From contig NZ_AP025032.1 in assembly GCF_019973775.1 (NCBI RefSeq), forward strand, positions 2,604,001 to 2,668,000: a stretch of DNA of 64,000 bases, written 5' to 3'. The notes below the pieces were generated by a model, which made no database searches, was not told where the DNA came from, and saw only the letters and a program-made list of their open reading frames with translations. Made by a program: the position numbers and the translations under genes. Source of the DNA: Aureimonas sp. SA4125 (lineage in GTDB: Bacteria; Pseudomonadota; Alphaproteobacteria; Rhizobiales; Rhizobiaceae). Shown in pieces: positions 28,834-39,031 of the stretch. Position 1 is the stretch's first letter; the number at the start of each line of letters is the position of its first letter.

Positions 28834-28944
28834 ATGGCTCTCGTGCTGATCATCGGGCTCCTGCTGGCAGGTTGCCAGGCGACAAGACCCCGGTGCGTCG
28901 TGTGGAGCGCCGGGTCCTCCGGAGAGTTCGTCGAGTGCAGATGA
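28834..28944 (+). CDS. Very small predicted lipoprotein
   Basis: 36 aa (39 if TTG 28825 is the start): a hydrophobic leader with a lipobox LLAGC, then a short mature part with two further cysteines. GGAG lies upstream at about 28810. Coding status rests on the lipobox and length alone, so it could be a truncated gene or chance. Confidence 0.4.
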   Translation: MALVLIIGLLLAGCQATRPRCVVWSAGSSGEFVECR

Positions 28945-29058
28945 CAGGGCAAGTCTTCACAGCCCCGGTGGCCAGCGGCGTTAGAGCCTGTCCATGCCCG
29001 TCGCGGCGCTTGCGGCCACAGCCACCCGAACCGTCTGCGCGTCCTCATCAGCGACAGG

Positions 29059-29910
29059 TCAGCCTGCCGCGACCGGCCCGGGAACGGGGACGCCAACCCC
29101 GGCAAGGGCGAACACAGACTCGCGCAGCCGCTCGGTCAGCTGCTTGCGGCAGCCGATGCCGGAGAGTTCCTCGAAGCCGATGACGTCGCCGACGGTGACG
29201 CGGATGGCCCGTCCGTACTGGCGCCGGAACTCGCCGATCAGCAGGCCGATCCGCAGTGTCAGCGAGAGCCGGCTGGCGAGATGGAAAAGCGGGCCGTTCT
29301 GGCCCTCGAAATGGATCGGCAGCACCGCCGCCCTGCCCGTCTGGACGAGACGCGCGGTGAACTGCTTCCAGGGCAGATCGTCGGCGGCACCGAACATGGT
29401 CGGTGCCGTGGCGACGCCGCCGGCGGGAAAGACGATGATCGTCGTTCCCTCGGCCAGAAGCCGCAGCGCCTCGCGCCGCGTCTCCATGTTCATCGCCAGA
29501 GCCGCCTTCGTCTCCTCGAAGGAGACGGGCAGGCCATAGGCCGACATTTCCGGGATCTTCATGAGGTCGTTGTTGATCAGAATGCGGAACGGCCGGCCGA
29601 GCCGCTCTGCCAGCGCCAGGATGGCGATCCCATCACCGATGCCGAAGGGATGGTTGGCGACCATGACCAGCCGTTCGGGCAGCGCCAGGACCGCCGGCAG
29701 GCGCCCGCCGATCTCGAGCCGGATCTTCATCAGGTCGAGCATGGCGTTGAAGGCGTCGCCGCGCCCGGCGACAAGATCTCTCCGCCAGACGCCGTAGAGG
29801 CGCGCGAGCTTGCGCCGTCCGGACAATTCCTCGATCGAGCGGATCGCCCAGCGCCGGAACAGGCGATCGTCGGGGCGGGCATAGGTCAATTCGGTGTAGC
29901 GCTTGGTCAT
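29059..29910 (-). CDS. 1-acyl-glycerol-phosphate-type acyltransferase family protein
   Basis: 283 aa. The acyltransferase box appears as ANHPFGIGDG (a variant of HxxxxD), followed by FPAGGVATA, the acyl-acceptor block, and PIHFEGQNG. No clear transmembrane segment; peripheral membrane enzyme in lipid synthesis is likely. ATG 29910 preferred over TTG 29919. Could belong to the hemolysin-like or ornithine-lipid acyltransferase group. Confidence 0.8.
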   Translation of the reverse strand: MTKRYTELTYARPDDRLFRRWAIRSIEELSGRRKLARLYGVWRRDLVAGRGDAFNAMLDLMKIRLEIGGRLPAVLALPERLVMVANHPFGIGDGIAILALAERLGRPFRILINNDLMKIPEMSAYGLPVSFEETKAALAMNMETRREALRLLAEGTTIIVFPAGGVATAPTMFGAADDLPWKQFTARLVQTGRAAVLPIHFEGQNGPLFHLASRLSLTLRIGLLIGEFRRQYGRAIRVTVGDVIGFEELSGIGCRKQLTERLRESVFALAGVGVPVPGPVAAG

Positions 29911-30020
29911 CCAACCCAACCTGCTGAGACGACGGGCTATAGCAGGCCCGCGATGACACCGGTGTGACGCGGCGGCATCGGCTTTCTGCCTCTCAGCCGC
30001 CGCGCGCCCATGCCGTCATG

Positions 30021-32018
30021 TCATTGCAGTTCGGCTGTCTTCTGGCTGGCCGCCCGCGCGTCGCGCTGGCGCTTGATGTCCGGCGGGATGGCTTCCTCGA
30101 GCAGCATCGCCGTCGCCTCGGCGAGACTTGCGGCGGTCTGGTCGCGCGAGCCGAGCCGGCGGATGTTGACGGTCCGCTCCTCGGCCTCGCGCTTGCCGCA
30201 GACGAGCAGGACCGGGATCTTCGCCAGGCTGTGCTCGCGGACCTTGTAGTTGATCTTCTCGTTGCGGATGTCGGTCTCGACGCGAAGCCCGAGCGCCGTC
30301 AGTTCCGCCGCGACTTCGCGGGCATAGTCGTCCGCCTCCGACGTGATCGTCGCGACGACCACCTGGACCGGCGACATCCAGAGCGGGAAGTGCCCGGCGA
30401 AATTCTCGATCAGAATGCCGAGGAAGCGCTCCATCGAGCCGCAGATGGCGCGGTGGATCATCACCGGCACCGTCTTGTTCGATTCCGCATCGATATAGAA
30501 GGCGCCAAACCGCTCCGGCAGGTTGAAGTCGACCTGCGTCGTGCCGCACTGCCACTCGCGGCCGATGGCATCGCGCAGCGTGTACTCGAACTTCGGGCCG
30601 TAGAAGGCGCCCTCGCCCGGATTGATGTCGGTCTTGATGCGCCCGCCCGATTGTTCCTCGATCTGCTTCAAGACGCCGGTCATCACGCTTTCGGCGCGGT
30701 GCCAGAGCGCGTCCGAGCCGACGCGCTTCTCCGGCCGCGTCGAGAGCTTGACCACCACTTCCTCGAAGCCGAAGTCGCGATAGACCGACAGTATCAGGTC
30801 GTTGATGGCGAGGCACTCGGCGGCCAGTTGCGCGTCGGTGCAGAAGACATGCGCGTCGTCCTGGGTGAAGCCGCGCACGCGCATCAGCCCGTGCATGGCG
30901 CCAGACGGCTCGTAGCGGTGCACCAAACCGAATTCCGCATAACGGATCGGCAGCTCGCGGTAGGACTTCAGGCCGTGCTTGAAGATCATGACGTGGCCGG
31001 GGCAGTTCATCGGCTTCAGCGCGAAGACGCGTTTGTCCTCGGTCTCGTCGCCGGCCGACGTCACCTGGAACATGTTCTCGCGGTACCAGCCCCAGTGGCC
31101 GGAGGTCTCCCACAGCGACTTGTCGAGCACCTGCGGCGCGTTCACCTCGGCATAGTTGCCGAGGAGGCGCCGGCGCATGTAGGCGGTGAGATCCTGGAAC
31201 AGCGACCAGCCCTTGGGGTGCCAGAACACGACGCCCGGTCCCTCCTCCTGAAAGTGGAAGAGGTCCATCTCGCGGCCGAGCCGGCGGTGGTCGCGCTTCT
31301 CGGCCTCCTCCAGCATCGTCGTGTAGGCGTCGAGCTCTTCGCGCGTGCGCCAGGCCGTGCCGTAGATGCGCGTCAGCATGGCGTTGTCGCTGTCGCCGCG
31401 CCAGTAGGCGCCGGCGACCTTCATCAGCTTGAACGCTTCGCCGATCTGGCCGGTCGAGGCCATGTGCGGCCCGCGGCAGAGATCGAACCAGTCGCCCTGG
31501 CTGTAGATCTTCAGCTCCTGGTCCTCGGGGATCATGTCGATGAGTTCGAGCTTGTAGGTCTCGCCCTTGGCGGCGAACACTTCCTTCGCCTTGTGCCGCG
31601 TCCACACTTCCTTCTTGAACGGCGCGTTGCGGCGGATGATCTCGGCCATCTTCTTCTCGATGACCGGCAGGTCCTCGGGCGTGAAGGGTGTCTCCTTGGC
31701 GAAGTCGTAGTAGAAGCCGTTCTCGATCACCGGACCGATGGTCACCTGCGTCCCCGGCCAGATCTCCTGCACCGCTTCCGCCATCACATGCGCCGCGTCG
31801 TGGCGGATGAGCTCCAGGGCTCGCGGATCCTCGCGGGTGACGATTTCGAGCATGCCCGAGCGGCCGACGGGATCCGAGAGATCGCGCAACTCGCCATCGA
31901 GCGCGTAGGCGACCGACTTCTTCAGCAGCGACTTCGAGATGCCCCCGGCGATGGCCGCACCCGTGGTGGACGCATCGAACTGCCGGACGGATCCATCGGG
32001 GAAGGTGACGTCGATCAT
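30021..32018 (-). CDS. thrS: Threonyl-tRNA synthetase
   Basis: 665-aa class II synthetase that charges tRNA-Thr. N-terminal TGS domain ([14 protein letters not shown]), editing domain with [11 protein letters not shown], catalytic core with [19 protein letters not shown] and [14 protein letters not shown], then the anticodon-binding C-terminus. ATG 32018 follows AAGGA; an in-frame opening to 32063 is not conserved. A large open frame on the opposite strand is a shadow. Confidence 0.97.
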   Translation of the reverse strand: MIDVTFPDGSVRQFDASTTGAAIAGGISKSLLKKSVAYALDGELRDLSDPVGRSGMLEIVTREDPRALELIRHDAAHVMAEAVQEIWPGTQVTIGPVIENGFYYDFAKETPFTPEDLPVIEKKMAEIIRRNAPFKKEVWTRHKAKEVFAAKGETYKLELIDMIPEDQELKIYSQGDWFDLCRGPHMASTGQIGEAFKLMKVAGAYWRGDSDNAMLTRIYGTAWRTREELDAYTTMLEEAEKRDHRRLGREMDLFHFQEEGPGVVFWHPKGWSLFQDLTAYMRRRLLGNYAEVNAPQVLDKSLWETSGHWGWYRENMFQVTSAGDETEDKRVFALKPMNCPGHVMIFKHGLKSYRELPIRYAEFGLVHRYEPSGAMHGLMRVRGFTQDDAHVFCTDAQLAAECLAINDLILSVYRDFGFEEVVVKLSTRPEKRVGSDALWHRAESVMTGVLKQIEEQSGGRIKTDINPGEGAFYGPKFEYTLRDAIGREWQCGTTQVDFNLPERFGAFYIDAESNKTVPVMIHRAICGSMERFLGILIENFAGHFPLWMSPVQVVVATITSEADDYAREVAAELTALGLRVETDIRNEKINYKVREHSLAKIPVLLVCGKREAEERTVNIRRLGSRDQTAASLAEATAMLLEEAIPPDIKRQRDARAASQKTAELQ

Positions 32019-32240
32019 CGCTGTTCCTTTCTGCTCAGCCCCGCCTACCACGCGGGAAAGCACTGTGATCGCTGTGGCCGAGTCTTCGGCTGTGGACGGG
32101 TCTTTAGCATCCCCATCCCGTCAGACAAGCGTCGCAGCCGATCTCGGCTGTTTGCCGTCGGCAGATTGCACAACATTCCCTTGCGTCATATTCTTCATTT
32201 ATTTGGAAAAGAACCCGCGGACGGAGCTTTGGAGAGGCGG

Positions 32241-32873
32241 ATGCCGGAAGCCGAGGGCTACGATTGGACAAAATCTCTGGTGTTCCCCATCGCCATATGG
32301 GTGGTTCAGCAACTGGTCACCGGAGCCGTCTCGGCATATCGCTGGCTGAAGCGTCAGGATTTCCTCTATACCAATATTCTCGAGGAAATCCGGCGCACCC
32401 GCGCATCGAACAAGGCCTTTCACCAGTCGCTCGAGCATGCGCTCGATACGGGTATCATCGCCCAGCGCCTGACAAGCGATCCGAACTACTTCCTCTTTGT
32501 CGTGATGGGCGATTCCGCACCGTCCGTCTTTCGCAGCGACTCAGACGAGTTCTCGGCGCTCGGTCGATACACCAGTCGCGATGTCATTGCCTTTTTCGAG
32601 ACGCAGAAATCCATCCAGGCCACGCTTGAAGCATTGCGTTCGGAAGACTTTCGATTGCTCCAGCCAGAGCGCAAGCTGGAAGCGATTCAGAAGCTCATGC
32701 TCCTGTTCAAAGAAAGTGACCGTATAGGAGATGAGTGCGAGCCGCGACTGGCACGGGCCGTTCGGCAGACGATCTACCGTCGGCTACGTCGTTTCGCGGC
32801 CCGGATTTCAACCCGTGCCCGGCGATATGCCGGATGGCGAGCGATCAAAGAACGATCGGGGGAAGAGGCTTGA
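32241..32873 (+). CDS. Hypothetical protein with N-terminal hydrophobic segment
   Basis: 210 aa, no family recognised. One hydrophobic stretch near residues 10-35 (FPIAIWVVQQLVTGAVSAYRWL), then a helical, charged cytoplasmic-type region with many Arg and Glu and a basic C-terminus. A strong GGAGAGG lies just before ATG 32241. The stretch upstream is visibly AT-richer than its surroundings. Possibly an orphan or recently acquired gene; divergent from thrS. Confidence 0.6.
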   Translation: MPEAEGYDWTKSLVFPIAIWVVQQLVTGAVSAYRWLKRQDFLYTNILEEIRRTRASNKAFHQSLEHALDTGIIAQRLTSDPNYFLFVVMGDSAPSVFRSDSDEFSALGRYTSRDVIAFFETQKSIQATLEALRSEDFRLLQPERKLEAIQKLMLLFKESDRIGDECEPRLARAVRQTIYRRLRRFAARISTRARRYAGWRAIKERSGEEA

Positions 32874-32916
32874 TCACGACTTCGGCTCCTTCGATAGATC
32901 AAATCTATGTCGCTCT

Positions 32917-33237
32917 TCACCGCGAGGCAACGTCATCCTTCCCACGCGGCACCGGATCGAGCCCCGCCCCGCCAAACGGTCCGCAGCGGGCGACGCGCTT
33001 CAAGGTCAGCCAGCCGCCGGGCAAAAGCCCGTGCCGGGCGATCGCCTCGTAGCCGTATTCGGAGCAGGTCGGAATGTGGCGGCAGTTTCCGCCGACGAAG
33101 CCGGAGAAGGTCAGCTGGTACAGCCGGACGAAGCCGACGCCGAGAAGTCGTCCGGGTGTTTTGCGCCAGGGCCCGTCGAAATTGCGGGACAGGGAACGGA
33201 CCTTCGGGGGCTCAGGCTGCGGCAACGGCTCCGCCAT
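32917..33237 (-). CDS. yidD: Membrane protein insertion efficiency factor YidD
   Basis: 106 aa with the YidD signature CRHIPTCSEYGYEAI and the GGWLTLKRVARCGPFGGAG block. YidD helps membrane-protein insertion by YidC; peripheral inner-membrane location. Its start overlaps the end of the upstream NifU-like gene by 26 bp, so they are co-transcribed. The usual rpmH-rnpA-yidC neighbours are absent. Confidence 0.93.
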   Translation of the reverse strand: MAEPLPQPEPPKVRSLSRNFDGPWRKTPGRLLGVGFVRLYQLTFSGFVGGNCRHIPTCSEYGYEAIARHGLLPGGWLTLKRVARCGPFGGAGLDPVPRGKDDVASR

Positions 33238-33664
33238 GATTGGCCTCGATCTGCCGGAGAGCGTCGTCGACCGCGTCGAAGGTCAGCATGGTCGAGGCGT
33301 GCCGGGCCTTGTAGTCGCGCACCGGCTCCAGATATTTCAGGTCCCCGAAACGTCCCGTCGGGGGGACGCCGTTTTCCTTCAGCATCCGGCGCATGTCCTC
33401 GCGCACCGCTCGCAGTTCCTCCGGTGTCGACCCGACAATGGCCTTCGCCATGATCGCCGAGGAGGCCTGACCGAGTGCGCAGGCCTTCACGTCGTGAGCA
33501 AAATCGGCGACGACGCCATCGCGTACCACGAGGTCGACGGTCACCGTCGAGCCGCACAGCTTGGAATGCGCGGTCGCGCTGGCATCCGGCGCAGCGAGGC
33601 GACCGATGCGCGAAATGTTGCCGGCATAGTCGAGGATCTTGGCGTTGTAGATGTCGTCGATCAC
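33212..33664 (-). CDS. Iron-sulfur assembly scaffold-like protein (NifU/IscU N-terminal type)
   Basis: 150 aa. Opening IDDIYNAKILDYAGNI is typical. Two of the three scaffold cysteines are seen (SKLCGS and KACALGQ); the third position reads RHASTML, without cysteine. GTG 33664 is chosen for its GAGGA site; TTG 33679 is the alternative. Because one ligand is missing, a direct Fe-S scaffold role is uncertain. Confidence 0.82.
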   Translation of the reverse strand: MIDDIYNAKILDYAGNISRIGRLAAPDASATAHSKLCGSTVTVDLVVRDGVVADFAHDVKACALGQASSAIMAKAIVGSTPEELRAVREDMRRMLKENGVPPTGRFGDLKYLEPVRDYKARHASTMLTFDAVDDALRQIEANHGGAVAAA

Positions 33665-33889
33665 GGTGCGCGTCCTCAAGCCGAATTGCCGGTCGGCGCT
33701 CTACAAAGCCGCCGACGATACGTATATAGGGAGAATTGCCTGCCTTCAAAAGGAGGCTGCTGATCCTTGCGCCCGCAGTTTGAATCCCTCGTGGCGCGTC
33801 ATTGTTATTGAGCGTCCTGATACCCTCGCGAGAAGCCGGAGACACGGTGTTTCTTTCTTTCGGGCCAGGCGCTGTGGTGTGAGAGTCTC

Positions 33890-34513
33890 ATGGACGCGAT
33901 CGTCAGGAAGATGGCCGAAGGCTTTGCGGACGGTCGCCTCAGGCGTCCGACGCGCGAAGAAGCGCAGGCAGCCGTCGCCACACTCATCCGCTGGGGCGGC
34001 GACGACCCGACACGCGAGGGCCTGATCGAAACCCCCGCCCGCGTCGTCAAATCCTATGAGGAGCTTTTCGGCGGCTACACGCTCGATCCTGCCGACGTTC
34101 TCGGCCGGACCTTCGGCGAGGTCGCGGGCTATGACGACATCGTCCTCGTGCGCGACATCGATTTCCACTCGCATTGCGAACACCACATGGTGCCGATCAT
34201 CGGCAAGGCGCACGTCGCCTATCTCCCGAGCGGTCGCGTCCTTGGCCTGTCGAAGATCGCCCGCGTCGTCGACATCTTCGCCCGCCGCCTGCAGACGCAG
34301 GAAACGATGACGGCGCAGATCGCCGCCGCGATCGAGGACGTCCTGAAGCCGAAGGGCGTCGCCGTCATGATCGATGCCGAGCATCTCTGCATGTCGATGC
34401 GCGGCATCAAGACCAAGGGGTCGACGACCGTCACGACCGCCTTTTACGGAATCTTCAAGGACGACAAGGCCGAGCGCGCCCGCTTCCTCGACATGGTGCG
34501 CAGCAAGGCATGA
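33890..34513 (+). CDS. folE: GTP cyclohydrolase I
   Basis: 207 aa; makes dihydroneopterin triphosphate from GTP, first step of folate synthesis. Zinc and active-site blocks are present: [24 protein letters not shown], and [15 protein letters not shown]. The stop overlaps the hisI start by 4 bp (ATGA), so the two genes are coupled, an arrangement seen in related bacteria. Confidence 0.95.
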   Translation: MDAIVRKMAEGFADGRLRRPTREEAQAAVATLIRWGGDDPTREGLIETPARVVKSYEELFGGYTLDPADVLGRTFGEVAGYDDIVLVRDIDFHSHCEHHMVPIIGKAHVAYLPSGRVLGLSKIARVVDIFARRLQTQETMTAQIAAAIEDVLKPKGVAVMIDAEHLCMSMRGIKTKGSTTVTTAFYGIFKDDKAERARFLDMVRSKA

Positions 34514-34953
34514 CCGGCCCGGTCTTTGCGGCTCCCTTCGCATCGCCCGCCGAGCAGGAGGCCGGCACGATCCTGGCGCCGCGCTTCGACGACAAGGGCC
34601 TCGTCACTGCCGTCGTCACCGATTTCACGACGGGCATGCTGCTGATGGTCGCCCACATGGACCGCGAGGCGCTCGATCTCAGCATCGCGACCCGCACCGC
34701 CCACTATTTCAGTCGCTCGCGCCAGAGCCTCTGGAAGAAGGGCGAGACGTCGGGCGCCCTTCAGATCATTCGCGAAATCCGGATCGACTGCGACCAGGAC
34801 GCGGTCTGGCTGAGGGTCGACGTCGAACGGCCGGAAGAGACCTGCCACACCCACCGCACGACCTGCTTCTTTCGGGAAATGCCGGGGGGCGGCGACGGGC
34901 GCACCCTGGTCTTTGCCGGCGACACCAGCCCGGTCGACCAAAGAGCTCGCTGA
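34510..34953 (+). CDS. hisI: Phosphoribosyl-AMP cyclohydrolase
   Basis: 147-aa stand-alone HisI; opens the purine ring of phosphoribosyl-AMP in histidine synthesis. Blocks [27 protein letters not shown], the magnesium-binding DCDQDAVWL, and zinc cysteines in ETCHTH and TTCFFR are all visible. Start set by the 4-bp overlap with folE; no HisE domain is fused. Confidence 0.95.
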   Translation: MTGPVFAAPFASPAEQEAGTILAPRFDDKGLVTAVVTDFTTGMLLMVAHMDREALDLSIATRTAHYFSRSRQSLWKKGETSGALQIIREIRIDCDQDAVWLRVDVERPEETCHTHRTTCFFREMPGGGDGRTLVFAGDTSPVDQRAR

Positions 34954-35031
34954 TTGCTTAAGTTTGCAGCAAACTATCGGGGTTAAACTCTACCCAACGT
35001 CGATCACGGCGGCGGCCCAGGACGGTCAACC

Positions 35032-36012
35032 ATGTTGGAACGAGTTTTCAGGCGTGCCGAGAACCAGCCCCTGCCGGTACCGACTGCCGAGACGGGGCGC
35101 CTTTCCGCGGTGCCGAAACCCAAATTCAAGATCGCACTGGCCCTTGGCGGCGGCGCGGCCCGCGGCTGGGCCCATATCGGCGTCCTGAAGGCGCTCGATG
35201 AAGCCAATATTCACATCTCGATGATTGCCGGCACCTCGATCGGCGCCCTCGTCGGCGGCTGCTACCTCGCCGGCCGGCTGAACGAGATCGAGGATTTCGC
35301 CCGGTCCCTGACCCGTCGCGGCCTCATCCGCTTCCTCGACGTCCGCTTCGGCGGCTCCGGGCTCCTGGCCGGCATGCGGCTCAACCGATGCCTCGTCGAC
35401 CAGCTTCAGGACCTTCTGATCGAAGACCTCGACCGGCCGCTTGTCTGCGTCGCCACGGAAGCCCGCACCGGGCACGAAGTATGGCTCGATTCCGGCTCCC
35501 TGATCCTCGCAATGCGCGCCTCCTACGCCTTGCCGGGTGTCTTCGAGCCGGTCATCTGCGGCGAGCGGCGGCTGGTCGATGGGGCGCTGGTCAATCCGGT
35601 CCCGGTCTCGGTCTGCCGCGCCTACGAGGCGCAGCTCGTGGTCGCGGTCAATCTCAACTATGACCTGTTTGGCCGGGCCGCCGTCGTCCGGATGCGCGCC
35701 TCGCCCGCCACGACGCACATTCAGGAGCCAAGATACCCTGCACCGGAGATGGCGGGGGCGGAAGCTGCGCTGCGCCGGGATAAATTCGGCATCACCCGCT
35801 CCATGGCGGACGCCTTCAACATCGTTCAGGACCGCATTTCGCGCTCGCGCCTTGCCGGCGATCCGCCCGACCTCTCGCTGCATCCCAGGGTCCGCGACAT
35901 CGGGATGTCCGAGTTCTTCCGCGCCGACGAGGCCATCGCCCACGGCTATGAGGAGACCATGCGGCGCCTGCCGGAGCTCATGCGCGTCACCGAGGGCTAC
36001 GTCGCCACCTGA
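35032..36012 (+). CDS. Patatin-like phospholipase (RssA-type)
   Basis: 326-aa predicted Ser-Asp dyad hydrolase. Oxyanion loop LGGGAARGWAHIGVL, nucleophile GTSIGALVGG and the dyad Asp in VDGALVNPVPV. No signal peptide, so cytoplasmic or membrane-associated. ATG 35032; no strong ribosome site. Followed by a RIME-like repeat and a bidirectional terminator. Confidence 0.9.
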   Translation: MLERVFRRAENQPLPVPTAETGRLSAVPKPKFKIALALGGGAARGWAHIGVLKALDEANIHISMIAGTSIGALVGGCYLAGRLNEIEDFARSLTRRGLIRFLDVRFGGSGLLAGMRLNRCLVDQLQDLLIEDLDRPLVCVATEARTGHEVWLDSGSLILAMRASYALPGVFEPVICGERRLVDGALVNPVPVSVCRAYEAQLVVAVNLNYDLFGRAAVVRMRASPATTHIQEPRYPAPEMAGAEAALRRDKFGITRSMADAFNIVQDRISRSRLAGDPPDLSLHPRVRDIGMSEFFRADEAIAHGYEETMRRLPELMRVTEGYVAT

Positions 36013-36070
36013 AAAGTCGGGCGACAACCGACGTCGCGCCCCTCCCCCGTCCGTCTTTGCCGGACCGCTA

Positions 36071-36145
36071 GAGCATGATCCCGAAAGGTGGCTTCCGGCT
36101 TTCGGAGAGAGATCATGCGCAAACAAAGAACGAAAGCGGGACGGC
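36071..36145 (+). repeat. RIME-like palindromic intergenic repeat, copy 1
   Basis: Nested inverted repeat: outer GCATGATC / GATCATGC and inner CCGAAAG / CTTTCGG, then ACAAAGAACGAAAGC. A diverged second copy with the same 15-base tail lies at 47140-47210. Resembles the dispersed intergenic mosaic elements known from Rhizobiales. Confidence 0.7.
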
Positions 36146-36171
36146 TTTTTGAAGAAAAGCCGTCCCGTTTT
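36138..36171 (+). terminator. Bidirectional rho-independent terminator
   Basis: 12-bp stem GGGACGGCTTTT / AAAAGCCGTCCC with a 5-base loop, followed by GTTTT on the plus strand. It stands between the convergent patatin and CBS genes; the T-tract reaches the CBS stop codon. On the minus strand the downstream sequence is less T-rich. Confidence 0.75.
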
Positions 36172-36604
36172 AGACGGAGGTGGAGATGTAGCTCCGCATC
36201 TCCTCGGCCTCGCGCTCGGCATCCTCGATTCGACGCTTCACGATGTCGCCGATCGAGACCATGCCGGTCAGCTTTCCCGCCTGGATGACCGGCAGATGCC
36301 GAAACCGACCTCGGGTCATTATCTCCATCACTTCGTTGACCGTCGTGTCCTCGCTGCAGGTAACGACCTCCACCGTCATGACCGACGCGATGCGCTCGCC
36401 GAGGCAGTCCGCCCCGCGTGTCCCGACCACCCGCACGATGTCACGCTCGGACAGGACGCCGGCAAGATCGCCAGCTTCGTCGAGCAGCACGATCGCGCCG
36501 ATGCGCTTCTGCGCCATGGCCTTGGCCGCCTCGACCAGCGTCGCGTCGGGATCCATGGTGAAGACGTCCCGACCTTTTTCCTCGAGTATTTTTCTCACCG
36601 TCAT
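36170..36604 (-). CDS. Two-CBS-domain protein
   Basis: 144 aa made of two CBS repeats: one around VFTMDPDATLVEAAKAM with VLSERDIVRVV, and one around VMTVEVVTCSED with GMVSIGDIVK. Such proteins usually sense adenine nucleotides. GGGAGG directly touches an ATG at 36610, so the next ATG (36604), six bases further, is the better start. Upstream in-frame sequence to 37231 is an overlap with the rhomboid gene and is not coding here. Confidence 0.88.
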   Translation of the reverse strand: MTVRKILEEKGRDVFTMDPDATLVEAAKAMAQKRIGAIVLLDEAGDLAGVLSERDIVRVVGTRGADCLGERIASVMTVEVVTCSEDTTVNEVMEIMTRGRFRHLPVIQAGKLTGMVSIGDIVKRRIEDAEREAEEMRSYISTSV

Positions 36605-36642
36605 GACCATCCTCCCGTCCAGTCCTAGACGGGGATCGTGCG

Positions 36643-37416
36643 TCAGTCGGCGGCCGACCGCAAGTCGTCTTCTTCCATGGCTTCTCGGGGCGCCAGGGGC
36701 TGTCGACGGTGCGGCTCGAAAAGGGCGAGACCCAGAAAGCCGAAGACGAAGCCGCCGAGATGCGCCTGCCAGGCGACCGAGGCTCCTCCGTCGAGAAAGC
36801 CGCCCAGTCCCGAGGCGGTCAGAAGATTGGTGGCAAAGAAAATGACGATGAAAAAGATGACCGTCCGGTCCGACAAGGCCTGCCGGATCGACAGCAGCGG
36901 CAGGTCGGCACCGGCCGGCAGAGGACGTCCGACGGAGCCGAGCGCGAAGCGGCAGGCTCCGCCCATCAGCGCCGAGACGATGCCCGACGCGCCGATCACC
37001 GGCACCATCAGGTCGGGACTGGAGACATAGAAGGCCAGAGCGCCGATCATGGCGCCGACGGCGGAAAAGGCGATGACACGCGCATTGCCGAGCCGGCGCG
37101 CGACCGGCGTGCCGAAGGCAAGCATCCAGATGACGTTCAGGCCGAGATGCATCCAGTCGCCGTGAAGGAAGGCATAGCTCAGCGGCGACCAGAACTGGGC
37201 ACCGGGATCGCGACCAAAGAATTCCGCGCAATTCTCGCTGTAGCAGGCGGCGACGAAGGAAAATTCGGTGATCAGCCAGTCGTCGCTATCGGGCGTCAGG
37301 ACGAAACTGCGCAGGGCCTGAACAAGCGTGAAGGCAAGGATCGCCGCCAGTACCACGCCGGGCACGTTGAAAGCCGGCGGATTGACCCGAACAGGCGGGA
37401 AATCGTCGTTGCTCAT
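36643..37416 (-). CDS. Rhomboid family intramembrane serine protease
   Basis: 257 aa, about six membrane helices. The rhomboid dyad is present: Ser in GASGIVSALMG and His in AHLGGFVFG; the WMHLGLNVIWM helix is the third family mark. AAGGAGG precedes ATG 37416. Lies 38 bp upstream of the CBS gene on the same strand, so a small operon is likely. Substrate unknown. Confidence 0.9.
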   Translation of the reverse strand: MSNDDFPPVRVNPPAFNVPGVVLAAILAFTLVQALRSFVLTPDSDDWLITEFSFVAACYSENCAEFFGRDPGAQFWSPLSYAFLHGDWMHLGLNVIWMLAFGTPVARRLGNARVIAFSAVGAMIGALAFYVSSPDLMVPVIGASGIVSALMGGACRFALGSVGRPLPAGADLPLLSIRQALSDRTVIFFIVIFFATNLLTASGLGGFLDGGASVAWQAHLGGFVFGFLGLALFEPHRRQPLAPREAMEEDDLRSAAD

Positions 37417-37733
37417 GCCGTCATCCTCCTTGCGCGGACGGGTCGCACCGGACCCCGCCTCGCATCCCGACCGGGTACCGGTGCGCCGACGCGTTTTCCA
37501 GCCGATACCGTCGCTGGCGGGGACCCAGGTCGGAGATCCCGCGCCCAGCGTGCGGACATGCGCCGGCGAGACATAGCAGCTTTGCCCGACCGAACAACAT
37601 GATCCGGGCATCCTTCGATTCCGCCCCCGGCCCACGGCCCGACCCTTGGCATGCACGGGCCGTTAACCTTCCGACGCTAGGTTCTACGGGCATGATTCCG
37701 CGCATCGCGGATCTCGAAGTCAGCGGTCCCGCC

Positions 37734-38333
37734 ATGCAGAACACTGCCATCGCCCAACCCGTGGCCATCGACGAACGACGCCGCTTTCAACGCGTCAACG
37801 TCGATCTGCTCGGCCGGTTCATGCTGGAGAACCAGAGCGAATACCCCTGCCGGGTGGATACGATGTCTCCGGGCGACGTCTCGGTGCTGACGCCGGTGAC
37901 GCCGAAGACCGGGGAGCGTGTCATCCTTTATGCCGACCATGTCGGCCGCCTCGAAGGTGACGTCTCGCGAGTCTTCCCAGGCGGTTTCGCCATGACCGTG
38001 CGCGGTACGGACCGCAAGCGCGAAAAGCTCGCGGCCCAGCTTACCTGGCTCGCCAACCGCCACGAACTCGACCTGCCGGAAGACCGTCGCCACGAGCGCA
38101 TCCAGCCGCGCAACCCCTTCATCGACATCACCCTCGACGACGGCCGGAAATACAAGGTGCGGATCATCGATCTCTCCCTGTCCGGCGCCGCCGTGCAGTC
38201 TTCCGTGCGGCCGACGATCGGGTCGCGGATCATCATCGGCAAGATGCAGGGCCGCGTCGTACGTCATCTGGAAGAAGGCCTCGCGATCGAGTTCGCCTCG
38301 GTCCAACTGCGCGAGACGCTCGAGAATCTCTAG
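37734..38333 (+). CDS. Tandem PilZ-domain protein
   Basis: 199 aa with two PilZ-type domains. The first has DERRRFQRV but a degraded second motif (MSPGDVSV); the second has RRHERIQPRN and an intact DLSLSGAAV. Only the C-terminal domain therefore looks able to bind cyclic di-GMP. ATG 37734 gives the family-like N-terminus; ATGs at 37692 and 37599 are possible and lack good ribosome sites. Confidence 0.8.
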   Translation: MQNTAIAQPVAIDERRRFQRVNVDLLGRFMLENQSEYPCRVDTMSPGDVSVLTPVTPKTGERVILYADHVGRLEGDVSRVFPGGFAMTVRGTDRKREKLAAQLTWLANRHELDLPEDRRHERIQPRNPFIDITLDDGRKYKVRIIDLSLSGAAVQSSVRPTIGSRIIIGKMQGRVVRHLEEGLAIEFASVQLRETLENL

Positions 38334-39031
38334 CCCGATATTCAGCTTCGCCTGAAATCCCGGCATCGCCGGCGTCGGATCATCCGCCGCCCGCCAATAC
38401 TCCTGCCCAAGTCAAAGCGCCCTGCGCACGTCGCGACGGAGCAATCGAGATGCCATCCCGGCGCAGGGAAGGCCTCCGCCCTCTCTGCGAGGCGCAGCGT
38501 CGGACTGGCGGCCGAAACCCCGCGGCTCCGCCGGCGGGCAACCGGCCGTCATCTCCAGCCTTAAACAGCCGACGCAGATGGCAACGCGCGTCGCAGGGCT
38601 CCTGCCGACCGCGAGCCCCGCTGCGCCTGCGGCGCGAACTCCCGGCATTCCGGCAGAACTGACCCGATTCCGAGATCACCGGATTTTTTGAACCCGTCGT
38701 TCGAGACCGCGGCGTCAGTTGCCCCTTGCGCCGGGCCCGACGGTTCACCCGCCGCGTAAGACGATAGCTGGGGAAAGATCCGGGCCGTCGCGGCAGCCTC
38801 CTGTGCATCGTCGCCTGCAGCGTGCAGATCTCAGGGTGCTGGCCCGAGGCCGGGAAAACGCGGTTAACGCATCACCTGCCGGATCCCGACAATTTCACAT
38901 CGACTGTCAGCATCTGATCAAGTATATCTCTCAGAATATCGCCTAAAAATTGAATCAACTTGCGATACTGACTTTGCCGCAGAAGTAAAACAGACGTGCG
39001 ATTGTGCTCTCAACAGACGGAGAGACACGCC
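38334..39031. other. Long intergenic region
   Basis: About 700 bases between the PilZ and peptidase genes. The first 500 bases are GC-rich with meaningless open frames; the last 110 bases (from about 38,890) are AT-richer and probably hold the promoter of the peptidase gene. No RNA, repeat or gene supported. Confidence 0.4.

Noticed and set aside
29964..32240. Long in-frame extension of the 32241 gene across thrS
   Set aside because: Antisense to thrS; a strong ribosome site at 32231-32237 marks the real start.
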